In this document: piece after piece, positions 47,495-60,410 of the stretch | Layout of the letters: each line of letters opens with the position of its first letter | Numbering within the stretch: the first letter of the stretch is position 1 | Source: Epiperipatus broadwayi | Taxonomy: Eukaryota; Onychophora; Udeonychophora; Euonychophora; Peripatidae | Direction of reading: 5' to 3' | DNA length: 64,000 bases | NCBI GenBank assembly: GCA_028023455.1 | Contig: JAQFVV010000018.1 | Coordinates: 11,118,771 to 11,182,770, forward strand | The notes under the pieces: model-generated | The model's database searches: none | Seen by the model: only the letters and a program-made list of their open reading frames with translations | Told to the model about the DNA's origin: nothing | Translations under genes and position numbers: made by a program

Positions 47495-48897
47495 TGTGCC
47501 AAGGCCAATTTGGCACATGTATATAAAATAATTTTGTCTAAAAAAAATTATTAAAATAAAAAAAAATCTTTCGTAAAAGAGTTTGAAATAAAAGATTAAA
47601 AGTGGGAAGGGGTTTTTCTTAAAGTCAAACTAAAAGTGTTATAAAAGAAAGTAAAGTTTCTCTTAATTAGTATTCGTAAAAATAAGTAATTTAAAAAAAT
47701 ATAAATCTCTTTTCATTCAAGCTTATTATAATAAATTATATATGTGTGTGCAAGTGTAAATAAATGTATGCGTGTTAGAATAATATTAATAAAAAAAAAA
47801 ATCTATAAATGAAAGTTAAAAAAGAAATTATATTTGGAAAACACAGTGATGGCTATTAAGTTAAATAAAGATTTAAAAAAACCACACCAGCGGTGGGCTA
47901 CTAATTAAAGATATAAAAACAATATGTTTATGAAAGCTACTACTAATTAAATATATCAAAAACACGTCATAGGATTAATTACTAATGGAATTTCGACAAC
48001 ACCTATTGCCGGAGGATATTAAAACGAAAACAATTCGGATACGTAAATAGCCAGATTTTTTATTGGAGTTCAGTTTTTTCAGTCTAGTTTGCAGTGACAG
48101 TCTTGTTTCCGTTCAGATAACAGTGCAGTTTCTATTATGTATTCAGAAACAAAAATGCATTGTTGAGCAGCTTTTGGAAATATACGCTCATGCTTCAGCC
48201 TTTTTGTCCAACAAGATCATCAAAACCTGCCTGTGAAATAATGTCTGCATAACAACTTAGAAATTCTCTGTCAAATGTTCAACTGTTTTTAAGAATATAA
48301 ACCAATGGATTCGCATAAAATCTCTTCAAGAAACGTCCAAATCTAACCGGTTAGATATACTCCATCAGAAGCAGCAATAGCCACGTTCCAAAAATCCTAG
48401 GTAAACATTTATTTATTATCATTTATACGTAGTAGCCATTGCTGTAATTCGTCAATCCTACTGAGTAAAGTAATTTGAACTCTTAAGCATGCATAAAATG
48501 AACTATTGATGTGCGTGTGTGTGAATGTGAGATAATTTAACGATGTCACATTATTTATGCTTTTCACCAGATATATGTTATAATGTGTTACTTTAAAAAT
48601 GTGCATGTGTTAAATTAGATTTATAAATATGTTTAAATTTAGTCAATTAATGTTGGGTAATGAATTATCTTTAAACTTAATTAATGTTAATTAAAATAAA
48701 ATGTCTTCAAACTTAAACTTTATTTGTCGGTCAATTCTTTTTACCAACCTTTTTATTAATTCTTTCCACCAATTTTGCTCGAACGTGGTGGTTCGTTCAC
48801 GTAACATAAGATTATAAATGTATATTAAGGAGTTTGAAACCGGCCAAAACTTATATATACGTATAAGTAAGTGGTTTCAGCGGTTCGACCCGGTACA
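47495..48897 (+). repeat. 5' LTR
   Basis: 1,403 bp, TG...CA ends. It is followed by TAATTGGCTTTCCCAACATT, where a primer-binding site would be expected. I could not match it to a specific tRNA. Confidence 0.9.
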
Positions 48898-49303
48898 TAA
48901 TTGGCTTTCCCAACATTTGGGCCTGGACCTAAGAAACAATAGTAAATAAATAGTTTGTTTCTTGTTTAAAAAATACAAAAGCTAAATTACGTATGTTAAA
49001 GCGTTTTAATTTTTTTTTTTTAAAAAAAAAAAAATTGACTGAAAACTTTGTTTTCTTTAAATGAAAAGAGATTTACATTATCTAAAATAAATCATTATGT
49101 TAAATCAGAGACAGTTGGATGGTTGGGCGGAGTTAAAGCATTAAGATCGGGTGGAGAAAAATGGACAAAGGAGGGGCGGAGTCAGCGTGTATTTCCAGTT
49201 TAGTAAGAAATAAATAAAATAGAAATTAGTAAACTTATGAGCGTGAATAAAATATAATATTAAAGAAAAATAATATAAAAAAGTAAAGTTTAAAAGTATA
49301 AAT
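48898..49303 (+). other. Leader region of the LTR element
   Basis: Non-coding leader between the 5' LTR and gag, with long T and A runs near 49010-49033. A G-rich patch lies at 49120-49185 (GGTTGGGCGGAG, GGAGGGGCGGAG). Confidence 0.5.
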
Positions 49304-50599
49304 ATGACAAGAAATAAACCTAGAATGGAGACTCAAGGTTAAAAAAACAGACAATATTCCCAGCGAGGAAAAAAATAAAACCGAAACTAGTGAAATAGAA
49401 AAGGTCCCCAGTGAAGAAAAAATGGAAACTCAAGCGAAAGAAGTAGAGAATGCTTCTAGTGAGGAACAAAAAGATAAAAACGAAAAAGAGGTTGAGCAAA
49501 AAGAAGAATAGGGAAATCATAGCTTTATTAACTTGCATGTTTTAAAAACAAAAAGAAACAGCCAAAGAATATAAAAAAATAGCTGAAGAGCTTAAAAACC
49601 AAAATAATGAAATGAAGAGTAAATTGGAAGGGCAAGCTGAAATGCTTGAAAAGTTAAAAGACCAGATCGAAATGGGCCAAAATAAAATAAAAGAAGAAAT
49701 TAGGGAAGAAATAGAAGAGATTAAAACACAAGTAGAAAATGAAATAGAGACCGCTTACCAAGTAATTGAAAAAAATAAGATAGAAGATAGAAAAGTAATT
49801 GAAGAGATAAAAGGCGGAATGACGGATTTAGCTTGGAATGTAAATCAAAAGAATAGTAAAAATAGTTCGCAAACGGAAATAAAACAGTGTGACCACTTGA
49901 ATGCAAACACGCACATTATAAACAATCCGGCAATCATGAACCTGTTTTTGAAAATACGGATATTTTCTGGCCATCAAGGTGAAGCTCCTATGGAGCATTT
50001 AAATAGTTTGGAGCGCTATTTCACTCTGAATCAATTAAGTGAGGAGGCTATGATCGCAATAGCTTGTAGCCATTTACAAGGGGGGTCTCAATCTTGGTGG
50101 GACTCTATATAAAAAACCCGTCACTTTTGCTGAATATAAAATTGCTGTTTTAGCTAGTTATTGGAACGAAGATTATCTGGAAAATCTTCGTCACCAGATC
50201 TCGCAAGATAAATGGCGACCTGGTGAACCGTTCGTTTCTTTTTTTAGAAGGCAAGTGGCGAAATTACACTCTTTAACAGCAGACCCGCTATCTGAACAAC
50301 AAATTTTCAGGATAGTCCGCCATTGTTTTCCTCATAATGTTGTGCAAATGCTCATAGGAACTGAAACGAAAACAGTGGAACAAATGGCGGAATTGTTGAG
50401 CGCTTTTGACCGAGCTAGACCAACATTTGATAAGAGAGATAGGGGATTCAAACCCCAACTTAGAGAGCCGGCTGTAAACACCTTAAGATATAGTCATAGG
50501 TCGAATTTGGGGAGTCCCAGAAGGAGACGTTATTCTAATAGTCCTGAGAGAACAAGAATCTTTCAAAGAACCGACAGTGATCCTGACATCTTGTACTAG
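49304..50599 (+). pseudogene. Gag of the LTR element, broken
   Basis: It starts MTRNKPRMETQG at 49304. In-frame stops follow at about 49340 (TAA) and 49509 (TAG), with a frame change before KQKETAKEYKKIAEELKNQ (from 49546). The frame to 50112 gives a long Lys/Glu coiled coil, then FLKIRIFSGHQGEAPMEHL and QLSEEAMIAIACSHLQGG and SQSWWDS. After a +1 shift near 50105 come SYWNEDYLENLRHQ, QDKWRPGEPFVSFFRRQ and the frame ending at 50599, with an Arg-rich tail (SPRRRRYSNSPERTR). The W-x-x-G-x-x-x-x-x-F-F block fits a Ty3/Gypsy capsid (retrotransposon gag domain). No CCHC knuckle is seen. The protein would form the virus-like particle; the breaks show that this copy cannot make it. Confidence 0.8.
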
Positions 50600-52937
50600 A
50601 TTTAAGGAAAGGCCCAGGGTAATTCTCAATTCCCCAGCACGAGTGGCTATATGCAGAAAAAAATATATAATAAAGAACCACCAGACAAAAATTAAAAATA
50701 TGTAATCTGACGGATTTGCCGGCTTGACCTAGTTATTAACGACCATGGACTTGGAATAATGGAAAATGTTTAATAAAGTTTAATGAAACAAAAATAACCT
50801 ATAGTTTTTTTAAAAAAACAAAATGTAAAAACGAGTATCAAAGTTAGTTTGAATAATGAAAAATGATAGTCTGAGTAAAATAAAATAACAATCTTAGAGT
50901 TTTTAAAATGTCAAAGCAACTTTAAAACAATTTATGTCAAAACCCTCGATTATGTCTCATCGATTATATTGATATCCCAGCTCATAAGTCTAGAACATAG
51001 CAGAGCGTGACGCAAACAAAATAAATGTGTAAAATCAAAATAGGCAAGCAAAATGAAAAAAATTTTTTTTTTTTTTTTTTAAAAAGGGAGAGTAAAAATA
51101 ACGCTTTAAAAATAAAAATGAAATAAATAAGTATATAATGAAAGTATTAATGAAAATAAAACATTATCAAATAAAATTTAAAAAAAAGTGCATTAAATTA
51201 GGATTGAGGTGTGTGCGAGTATTTGGGCAAAGATATAAATTTCAGGCCTGACTTTTGTTGGATTAGGCCTTTTCTTGCAGTGACTTTGTTTCTACGGATG
51301 GGTAGTGCGAAGAATAAATAATACTGATGATGATGCGCCAGTAGAAAAGTCCTGGCATATCAAAATTAATAAATCTGGAGGAAAAATTCCCAGTAACCAA
51401 ATAAAATAAATATTTTAGTAAGTCGAATGTGCAGTAGAGATAGACCTGCCATTCGCAATCTTAAAGTCCCTTTACATGATCCGTTGTGCACAACAGTTGC
51501 CCATGCTGTAGTCTCGAACTTCCGCAAGAAATTAAAAGTTGGTTTAAATCAGCACAAAATCTATGTGTGTTGAATTGCCTTATACTTTGCTGCCTACTTC
51601 TCTTAACATTACATTTATTACCTAATGATGAAAATAAAAATAAAAATGCACTCTAGAAAAATAAGAATTTGAAGTGATCAATACTTAGGAAAAGTGATCA
51701 AAATGTTCGTAAATAAATAAGTAGGTCAAATAGTTAAATAAAATCGATAAAATCAAGTAAAATAAATAAGCATAAATATATCTGTAGTAAATAATAATAA
51801 AAAGTGACTCGTGATAAACTAATAGATTTTTTTTTAATACACGCACGATAATAAAAGGAAGTAAATAAATGATTTAAAGTCAAGTCAAAAGAATATATAT
51901 ATATCAGTGTAATAATGAATCATAGTAAAGTAAGTTGTTTTAGAATATACGCAAGTTAATAAAAGTTGAGTAAATAATGAATCGTAATAAAGTAAAATAG
52001 TTTTTCTGAATACACGCGCATAGATAAAAAAGTTGAGTAAGGGTTGAAAATAATATTCGAGATTAGATTAATACAAATGTTAGAATAATGTTCATATGAA
52101 TTTAAAAATAATGTTGTAAGATTAATAATAAAAATATAAACCTCAATCTAAGGTGTATTAAGACTAAGTATACATGTGTATATACGCGCACATACACTGG
52201 TAATATTCGATAAATACGATACCTCATGAGTGTATCTTAAATGTATTTACCTAGATATCTTTTTAGGTTATTTTATTGGCACTGCTGCACCTCATGATGC
52301 GTGCAAAAAGGGATTTATTTATTATAGATTCCCTGTAAGCAAGTCCAGTAATAACTCGATATCTAGAGTATTAGTAGGTGTAGAATTATGCTGCACGTAT
52401 ACACATGTGTAGGAATTTATCTAGAGCAAAAGGGAATGAGGGTAGTATAGAAACGTTTAAAGCTGCCGACTGGATAAATTTCAGTATCCGTAACGGACTT
52501 GTCAGGGATCATTCCTTTTTCCAAAGCGTAAATCGAAAATGGACAGTTGAAAATTCCTGCCATTTCGCAGCGACCCTTTCTTTTTCCAAGTCCGATCAAG
52601 AGAATCGGCAAATGAAGTTTCGATTTTATACACGTGTAAGTCGGTGTAAGTCAGCGAATCTGCTTCCGCGTCGTTTCCAAAAGATCCCTGTGCCACAAAA
52701 TTAGTTTGTCCCGGTGGTCGTTATCCATGATTTAGATCATTGTGAGCAATGTATTCGGCATAGATAGAAGGAAAGGATAGTCAAAACAGATTGCCCTTTG
52801 TATGTTAAGTAAAAGATATTAAAAAGCTAACTTAGAAAAATAATAAATTAATAAATCTTTAGAGTCAAGAATTAAAATTGCAAGAGATAAAATGGTCAAA
52901 AATGACGCATTTTACTCTAAAACGGAGGGGGGTGTAA
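50600..52937 (+). other. Interior without pol motifs
   Basis: About 2.3 kb between gag and the 3' LTR. No protease, reverse transcriptase, RNase H or integrase motif was found in any frame. A better-balanced patch at 52230-52720 has overlapping open frames on both strands (52405-52704 plus, 52417-52696 minus) of unknown meaning. The polypurine tract ACGGAGGGGGGTGTAA lies at 52922-52937. Confidence 0.6.
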
Positions 52938-54544
52938 TGTGCCAAGGTCAATTTGTCACATGTATATAAAATAATTTTGTCTAAAAAAAATTATTAAAAT
53001 AAAAAAAAATCTTTCGTAAAAGAGTTTGAAATAAAAGATTAAAAGTGGGAAGGGGTTTTTCTTAAAGTCAAACTAAAAGTGTTATAAAAGAAAGTAAAGT
53101 TTCTCTTAATTAGTATTCGTAAAAATAAGTAATTCAAAATTTAAAAAAATATAAATCTCTTTTCATTCAAGCTTATTATAATAAATTATATATGTGCATG
53201 CAAGTGTAAATAAATGTATGCGTGTTAGAATAATATTAATAAAAAAAAAAATCTATAAATGAAAGTTAAAAAAGAAATTATATTTGGAAAACACAGTGAT
53301 GGCTATTAAGTTAAATAAAGATTTAAAAAAACCACACCAGCGGTGGGCTACTAATTAAAGATATAAAAACAATACGTTTATGAAAGCTACTACTAATTAA
53401 ATATATCAAAAACACGTCATAGGATTAATTATTAATGGAATTTCGACAACACCTTTTGCCAGAGGATATTAAAACGAAAACAATTCAGATACATAAATAG
53501 CCAGATTTTTATCGGAGTTCAGTTTTTTCAGTCGTTTGCAGTGACAGTCTTGTTTCCGTTCAGATAACAGTGCAGTTTCTATTATGTATTCAAAAACAAA
53601 AATGCATTGTTGAGCAGCTTTTGGAAATATACGCTCGTGCTTCAGCCTTTTTGTCCAACTAGATCATCAAAACCTGCCTGTGAAATAATGTCTGCATAAC
53701 AACTCAGAAATCCTCCATCAAATGTTCAACTGTTTTCAAGAATAAAACCAATGGATTCGCATAAAATCTCTTCAAGAAACGTCCAAATCTAACCGGTTAG
53801 ATATACTCCATCAGAAGCAGCAGAAGTAGCCAACAACAAGCAATAGCCATGTTCCAAAAATCCTAGGTAAACATTTATTTATTATCATTTATACATAGTA
53901 GCCACCGCTGTAATTCGTCAATCCTACCGAGTAAAGTAATTTGAACTTTTAAGCATGCATAAACTATTGATGTGCATATGTGAGATAATTTAACGATGTC
54001 ACATTATTTATGCTTTTCACCAGATATATGTTATAATGTGTTACTTTAAAAATGTGCGTGTGTTAAATTAGATTTATAAAGATGTTTAAATGTAGTCAAT
54101 TAATGTTGGATAATAAATTATCTCTTCAAACTTAAACTTTATTTGTCGGTCAATTCTTTTTACCAACCTTTTTATTCATTCTTTCCACCAATAATTTTGT
54201 ATAATTTTGTTATTGAATTAAAATTAGACTGAGCTAGTTTTAGGGAATGTTTCGAGCGCTGGATTATGAGCCTACTGCCCGAATATGTTAGTCATCAGAC
54301 TAGCTGGCGCCCCGGGGTTTACCCTGAAACAAATAAAGTATTTGGATAGTAGGGGTTTGAATCTAGCAGCCGAGGTGGGCCATTGTTGATAGTTAAAGCT
54401 ATCAATAAGATCTCCCATTTTGCTCGAACGTGCAGGTTCGTTCACGTAACATTTATAAGATTATAAATGTATTATGGAATTTGAAAGCGGCCAAAACTTA
54501 TATATAAGTATAAGTAAGTGGTTTCAGCAGTTCGACCCGGTACA
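52938..54544 (+). repeat. 3' LTR with an internal insertion
   Basis: 1,607 bp, against 1,403 bp for the 5' LTR. The excess is explained by foreign sequence at about 54191-54416. Elsewhere the two LTRs align with scattered substitutions and a few small indels (for example extra AGAAGTAGCCAACAACAAGC near 53822). Confidence 0.9.
54191..54416 (+). mobile_element. tRNA-like SINE inserted in the 3' LTR
   Basis: This block is absent from the 5' LTR, where CCACCAATTTTGCTCG is continuous. It is less AT-rich, with GGTTTGAATC (B-box-like) at 54354-54363 and GAGCGCTGGATTATGAGCC (anticodon-arm-like) near 54255. ATTTTG occurs on both sides and could be the target duplication. The insertion itself is certain; the SINE label is moderate, because A-to-B spacing is longer than in a tRNA. 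Confidence 0.6.
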
Positions 54545-54548
54545 GTAT

Positions 54549-56754
54549 ATATAGAAATGAAGGAGATTGGTTCCAGACTAAGAAATCAGTGAAAATAATT
54601 AAATAAACCATATGAAAAATTTTGTTAGAATGTTATATTTTTTGCATGCTATCAAATTTTATTTCATACACATTGAACATAAGTAAAAAATGTGTTATGG
54701 GGACATAAATTTCATTTGAAAAATAAAAAAAACTTGAAAGTGATAACACTTACAATGAAACACTCATTGGTTTCTCTATACAAGGCATTGAAAACTTTAA
54801 AGTTGAAAGCATATTATCATTTCCACATTATTAGTAAAAAAAAATTGAAATAAAGATTATTAATGTAATTTATCACTTTTATTTCATTTAACTTCTTAAT
54901 TTTTTTTTAATTTAACAACTAACACATTCAAGAAGAGAAATTTTTGGCACCCTGGAACTGTACATTTTTCAAAAATACGGGTGATACCTTGCTTGTCCAC
55001 AAAACAGAAAAGTGCCCAAGATTTTTTTCACTATCATTGTCTAACAGACAATAAATGCATATGTTTATGCAAGATTGGAATACTATTGCTATTACTAAAA
55101 CTTGCAATGTATAACTTAGCAAAATTAATTAATATAAATTTAAATAAATTAATCAATTAAATTTAGATAAAATTAAAATTTTTTAACATCAATACCAACA
55201 AGGAATTTTTTTTTACAAACCAAATGTCAAAATGCAAATAAAGTATCAATACCAAAAATGTACTTCTCTTTTAAAACGGAATGATAAAAACATTACAATG
55301 CAGAGAAACAAATTTCTGTGTAGCAGCAATATTGGGTGAAAAAGGAATTTTTGTTTTTAAAATAATGAGAAATAAAGAGATGAAACTTTTTTTATTTAAA
55401 TTAGATGATAATAACAGACATAGTTTTTTTGTTTTGATTTTGTGATGTAATTGTGACAAACTCGACCTCAGAAACAAGTCTGTAAATAAACACTGAATTA
55501 AAAATATTTACAACCTTCTAAAAAAAAAAAAAAAATTATCTTACATTACTTAATGAAATTATTTAAATAGAATTAGAAAAAAAAGTTTAATATCAAATTA
55601 AGACAATCTAAGAATTACTTTGAGAATGTAAGATGTTTTTTTTACGCTTTCCAGACAATAACGTTCAGTTCATTTCAATCATGAATATATCACAGCAGCT
55701 CTAATCCTAAAGTACCATTTATTTATTATTTACCAACTGTGTTATTTTAAAGCAACTCGTGTAAAAAGTGATTTATTTATTTTTTAACTCTTGTTATTTC
55801 AAAATCATGGGAAAAAAATTCATATGAAAAGAGAATAAGGTTATATAATGATAATCACTTTTATAGAAAAATTTGCATTGCTGATGAACTTAGTGGATTG
55901 TGAAATATTATTCTCAGCTTTTTTTGCGATACATATAGATATTTATTTTTTAACTTGTATTAATAATTTTAATATCAGATTAAAAGCAGAAAAATGTGTG
56001 TGTATTTATTTATAAGAGAGCTTTTTTTAATTAAGAGAATTTGGTATAATTAAGCAAAGTTTAGCAATATTTAGTGGCTGCTTAAATATATGAGTGATTT
56101 TGTAATGTAATTGATAAAATTATGATTCTTAATAAATTTTGAATTGCTGCATCTTTGTATGACAATGTATTTCTTTGGCAGTTTATTATATTTATTTAAA
56201 CTTAATTTACAATGCTGGACTTTTAAACTGAAACTTATTCTCATTAAAAATATTTCAATAAATTTGTATTGATCATTAATTATTATTTTAGTTTGGAAGT
56301 TAATTAATATTCTTTATAAATTTGTTTTACTTTATCTTTTTTACTCTTGAATTGTGTTATAATTCTAGAAATCATTATTTCTATTGCATTGCAAACATGC
56401 AGGTGCAGATAACAAAATATGTATTTTAACATAATCATTCATTTTCCTGTAGCTGGATTTTATTGTTTTATGTTCTTTAACATGAATTATATAAGGATAA
56501 TTTTAGACTAAATTTATAAGTGCCGATTAAAAAAGTAGCAATATTTATCATTTGAATTTTATTGTGATTTAATTTATTGTAAATAATGTAAAATATATAA
56601 ATAGAATGAAATTTTGGAAATAATTATAATTATTCTAGAATATAAATTAATGGAAAATATTGAATATTTTATTATCATCTAAGACAAGTTTTCTATTTAT
56701 AAATATAATTAGAATAAAATAAATATACACTTTACCTCATATAGCAATAACAGT
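54549..56754. other. AT-rich sequence, possible interrupted DNA transposon
   Basis: No coding family was recognised. TCATATGAAAAGAGAATAAGGT at 55820-55841 is the inverted counterpart of 47414-47435 (about 20 of 22 positions). The two outer pieces together would make an element of about 1.4 kb split by the LTR retrotransposon. The frames at 54928-55122 and 55271-55477 show no motif. Confidence 0.35.
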
Positions 56755-58005
56755 TAGTTTTCCAAAACTCATCCTAAAGCAAGAAGATTATATAAAAAAC
56801 AAGGGATTATAATGGTTTCTATAGGGGGAAGTTTAGTTAGTTCCTGCAGATAAAAATTATACCATAAATGTATAAAAAACAACTACACCTAGTATATATA
56901 ATAATTTTAATAAACCCTAATGTACAATATATTCATGGGTAAATTGTATTATTGTGTATTATATAGATATGTAGTTAAAGTATGTATGTGTATGGAGGAT
57001 TATGCAACTTAAATCTATTCAGCATTTGTCCAGTTATATATATGAGTCATCACTGCTCATTCTAAGTGCCTTTTAAATCCTTTGATGATCTTTGTTTTTT
57101 TTTTTTTTTTTTGGAATACACCAGTCTTGATGACTGAGGAATCTAGTGAAAAAGTTTACAGTGAATAGTTGGCTTGCTTCCTTGATTTTCTTTTTGTACA
57201 TGTGTATTATAAGATCTCATTTGTTGACTTAAGGCATTTTTAGGTTTGATGGAGCATTCTAAGTCAGGTCATATTCTTTGAAAATGCTGTTCATGACTTT
57301 TCTACAATTGTAAGCTTGTTACTTTTCTTTTCTTCATTGTTTTTTTTTTCATCCAGTTGCATTAATTACTTGTTAGTTAATTCTTTTATTTGTGATTGCA
57401 AAAGCTCCTCAATGTATTAAGTATTAAAGTTAGTACATCTTGAAGATTGTGATGATTCTTTGATCCATAGGTTGAAAAAGTGATGTGATGTTTGATGGTA
57501 TTAGTTGCTGCTTTGATTCCAGTTGAAAATATATGTAGCTGTAAACTTTAAAAAAATAATAATAATAATAATAATAATATTGTTAGAAAAGAAATGCAAA
57601 CATACAAAAAAAAATGGACTGAGAAAAGGAGACAAATAGTTGACAATTTTTTTGTGTTACACAAGATTGTTAATCATTGCACTGGAAAAAAAACCCACAC
57701 AGAAGTTGTTGTTTTTTTAAATTCATAGTATTTTATTATTTATGTGAAATTATTTAGAATTAAAAAAACAAAGTTAATAATATTTTATTAATTGTACTGT
57801 TGAGAATAGAAAGATTTGTTATGTATCAAATGTAAGGGTAGCCAATTTACAGAACTGCTCGTTACCACAACCTAATCATGCAGTTAACTGTAAAAAAAAA
57901 AATTCTGACATATTAAAAAAAATGTATCTATTCCATATTATAATAAATATTTAAGACTTTTTTTTTTTTACAGTATATACTATGCAGATCTAAATAAACA
58001 GCACT
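56755..58005 (-). pseudogene. Tigger transposase relic (subfamily 2, copy 2)
   Basis: A diverged full-length counterpart of 36995-38190. Shared landmarks in order are CCAAAACTCATC, TTATAATGG, TTATGCAACTTAAAT, GATGGAG.AT.CTAAGT, AAATATATGTAGCT and GTTAACT followed by an A run. The corresponding transposase tail (LMQLDEKK-like, near 57340-57365 on the minus strand) is more broken than in copy 1. An (AAT)n tract at 57556-57579 replaces a T/A run in the other copy. Confidence 0.55.
57556..57579 (+). repeat. (AAT)n microsatellite
   Basis: Eight uninterrupted AAT units within the Tigger relic. The matching place in copy 1 (about 37800) has TTTTAAAATAATTTC. Confidence 0.9.
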
Positions 58006-60410
58006 TTATATTCAAATATATTACCTATGATCTTTTTTTAATAGCATGAGCTGTCATATTTTATTATGTGCAGTAGGTATTTTCTTGAAAGGACCTTGCA
58101 GTTTTTCCAAATAATACAGGATGTAATTGTAGAAATACTGGCCATTTAAATAAAAATTAAAAGCATGAAACTTCTTCAATTTATTTGTATTGCATTTTCA
58201 TCATATAAAATTATTTTTAAATCATAATGATAAAATCATCTTGGTCTTTCCTTTTTTGTTATTTATTGAAAATACATTTGCAATAATAATCATTTTGATT
58301 TGACTGAAATTAGTGTTCATAAAGATTTTAATTTACTTGATTGAATATTTTACATAAGAGTATACAATTTAAAATTAATTATTAATAATGTAAGACCAAA
58401 ATTTATTTTTTATTTTATGCTAAATGAAATTTGCCCTCCCCCCCCCCCCATTCTATAAATTTTTAAGTTTACTCTAATGTCACCATTGTCTTGCATATAT
58501 CTGAAACAAATTACTAGCAAGTAAAAATGTTATTTTTTAATTTAGATTTAGTAACTGAATATTTCAGCTAATATATTATTGTACACAATATAAAATTAAT
58601 GAAATTTGCACTTTTTCAGTACTATCTTTTTATGTTTTTGATAATGCCTCCTTTAGCTTGAATATCTTTGACACAGATTATGATATGATTTAAAATTAAG
58701 CAAATGCTGTATAACAAATTATATTTTGCATATAGTTAGGAACTTTGCATAATGTTTAATTCTTTTTTTTTTCCTCATAATAACTTATAATTACTGTATG
58801 ATGGTCATAATTTTTGTTGCAAGCAAAATACTGTTGATAAAAAATTTTAATCTATAGAAGTGAGTGAATCAACAATTTTTAAGCTAATGTACACTATTAA
58901 AAATATAATATTAATACATTTGGTTGTTGAATGTTATCAAAGTAGGCTTTTGATTACTTATTGTACTGAATCAAGCACTTTTGTAATTGTTAAACTTTAC
59001 TTTAAATATGTCATTAATTAATCTATTGATTGTTGTGCAAGGATACTGGATGAAAATTAAAGTACTGTATATTAATCGTATTTTAATTTTATAATCAAAA
59101 TACTGTATAGTATTGTATACTGTACTTTGTATGATGAATAAATTCTGTATTGTAAATTTTTCACTTGAATGTTGCCATTTTTTTTATCTAGTTGATATCA
59201 TGTTTATCCTATGACATTATCAATTTTACAAGATAGCCACCATTTTCAAATTGACCACCAAAATAATTCAAATTTTTTTTTTGCAATCATTATAATGAAT
59301 AATCAGTTATAAATCAAAATAGGGGATACAACTTGATGGTGATTGTAATGGTGATTCCTTGCATAGAGGTTCTGTGCTAAGCAGAGTATTTGCAATAATT
59401 AATAAAACTCAAAGAATTTTTTGTATGATCATTTTGATAATAGATTTTTTTTTTCATTCTCACAAATTGTGATTAATAAAATTGTTTTGGAATTTATTTT
59501 TTTGGTGGTATTTGAGACAGTTATGATGTATAGATAAAGTATTTTACAGCCATCTCTGTAAATATAATTAATGAATATATATGTTTCTGCATTATATCCA
59601 GCCAGCAAGCGCATTCACTATTTAAGGTAGTTATTTAAGTTTATTTTAATGAACAAAAAATTATTTATAGAAGTTAGTGAAAATTTATTGTTTTTGTAAT
59701 TTATGTATTTGTTTTAAAATGAATAGTTTTTATAAAATAGGTTTGATTGAAAAACTATTATATTTTTCATGTCAGTCTTTTTTTTAAAAAAAAAAAACTC
59801 AAATTTTGAACGCAATTATTTTTCTGATTGTTCTTTGGTAGTTAAAAAATAATTTGTTATTTAAAGAAAAATGAGTGTAAGATTTAATTATAAAAATTTA
59901 CATTATTTTTATTGTTCATTTCAGGTATTTTTATCATTGAAAATTATGACAGTCATCAATCAATCCCATAATTTTTTTTCTTCTACTAAATTATCACTAA
60001 TAATGATCAAGTATTATCTCTTGCATATAAGACTATGTTGCTTACTTAATTCAAACTGTTTTCAAACAGAATTTAATAATTAATATCCATTGAATCAGTT
60101 TTGACTGACATTTTTTATAAACTTCACATAATCTTAATGTAATTTATAAAAGAAAATTTAATTAAAACTTGAGCATAATAAATATCTTGTAAATGAAAAT
60201 ATTAAAAAAAATGATATCAAATTAGATAGATAATAACAATTTATTGATGATCATAATCCATTGCTTTCTTATTGCTTGAAACAGTATCCTAATCAAAATA
60301 CTTCAAAATCAAAAAATCATAATTTCTAGGAAAATACATTTTGTCGGTTTTAATTAAATTTACATGACCATCAAACATATTTCATAACATAATTTTATTT
60401 CTACCATATT
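58006..60410. other. AT-rich sequence, no gene recognised
   Basis: About 2.4 kb without family motifs. It contains a C run near 58437-58449 and a cluster of TACTGTA-type phrases at 59064-59150. The frames at 59429-59614 and 59871-60083 show no motif. Confidence 0.4.

Larger units (their letters stand above)
47495..54544 (+). mobile_element. Ty3/Gypsy-like LTR retrotransposon lacking pol
   Basis: The 5' LTR is 47495-48897 and the 3' LTR 52938-54544. Both start TGTGCCAAGG and end CGACCCGGTACA. The 4-bp duplication GTAT flanks both ends (47491-47494 and 54545-54548). A polypurine tract precedes the 3' LTR. The 4.0-kb interior has a broken gag and about 2.3 kb of sequence without pol motifs, so the element would depend on another for reverse transcription and integration. 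The LTRs are very similar apart from a 225-bp insertion in the 3' copy. Confidence 0.9.

Noticed and set aside
52405-52704. Overlapping frames on both strands inside the second LTR element
   Set aside because: Frames open on both strands with no recognisable domain. They are likely a consequence of local composition.
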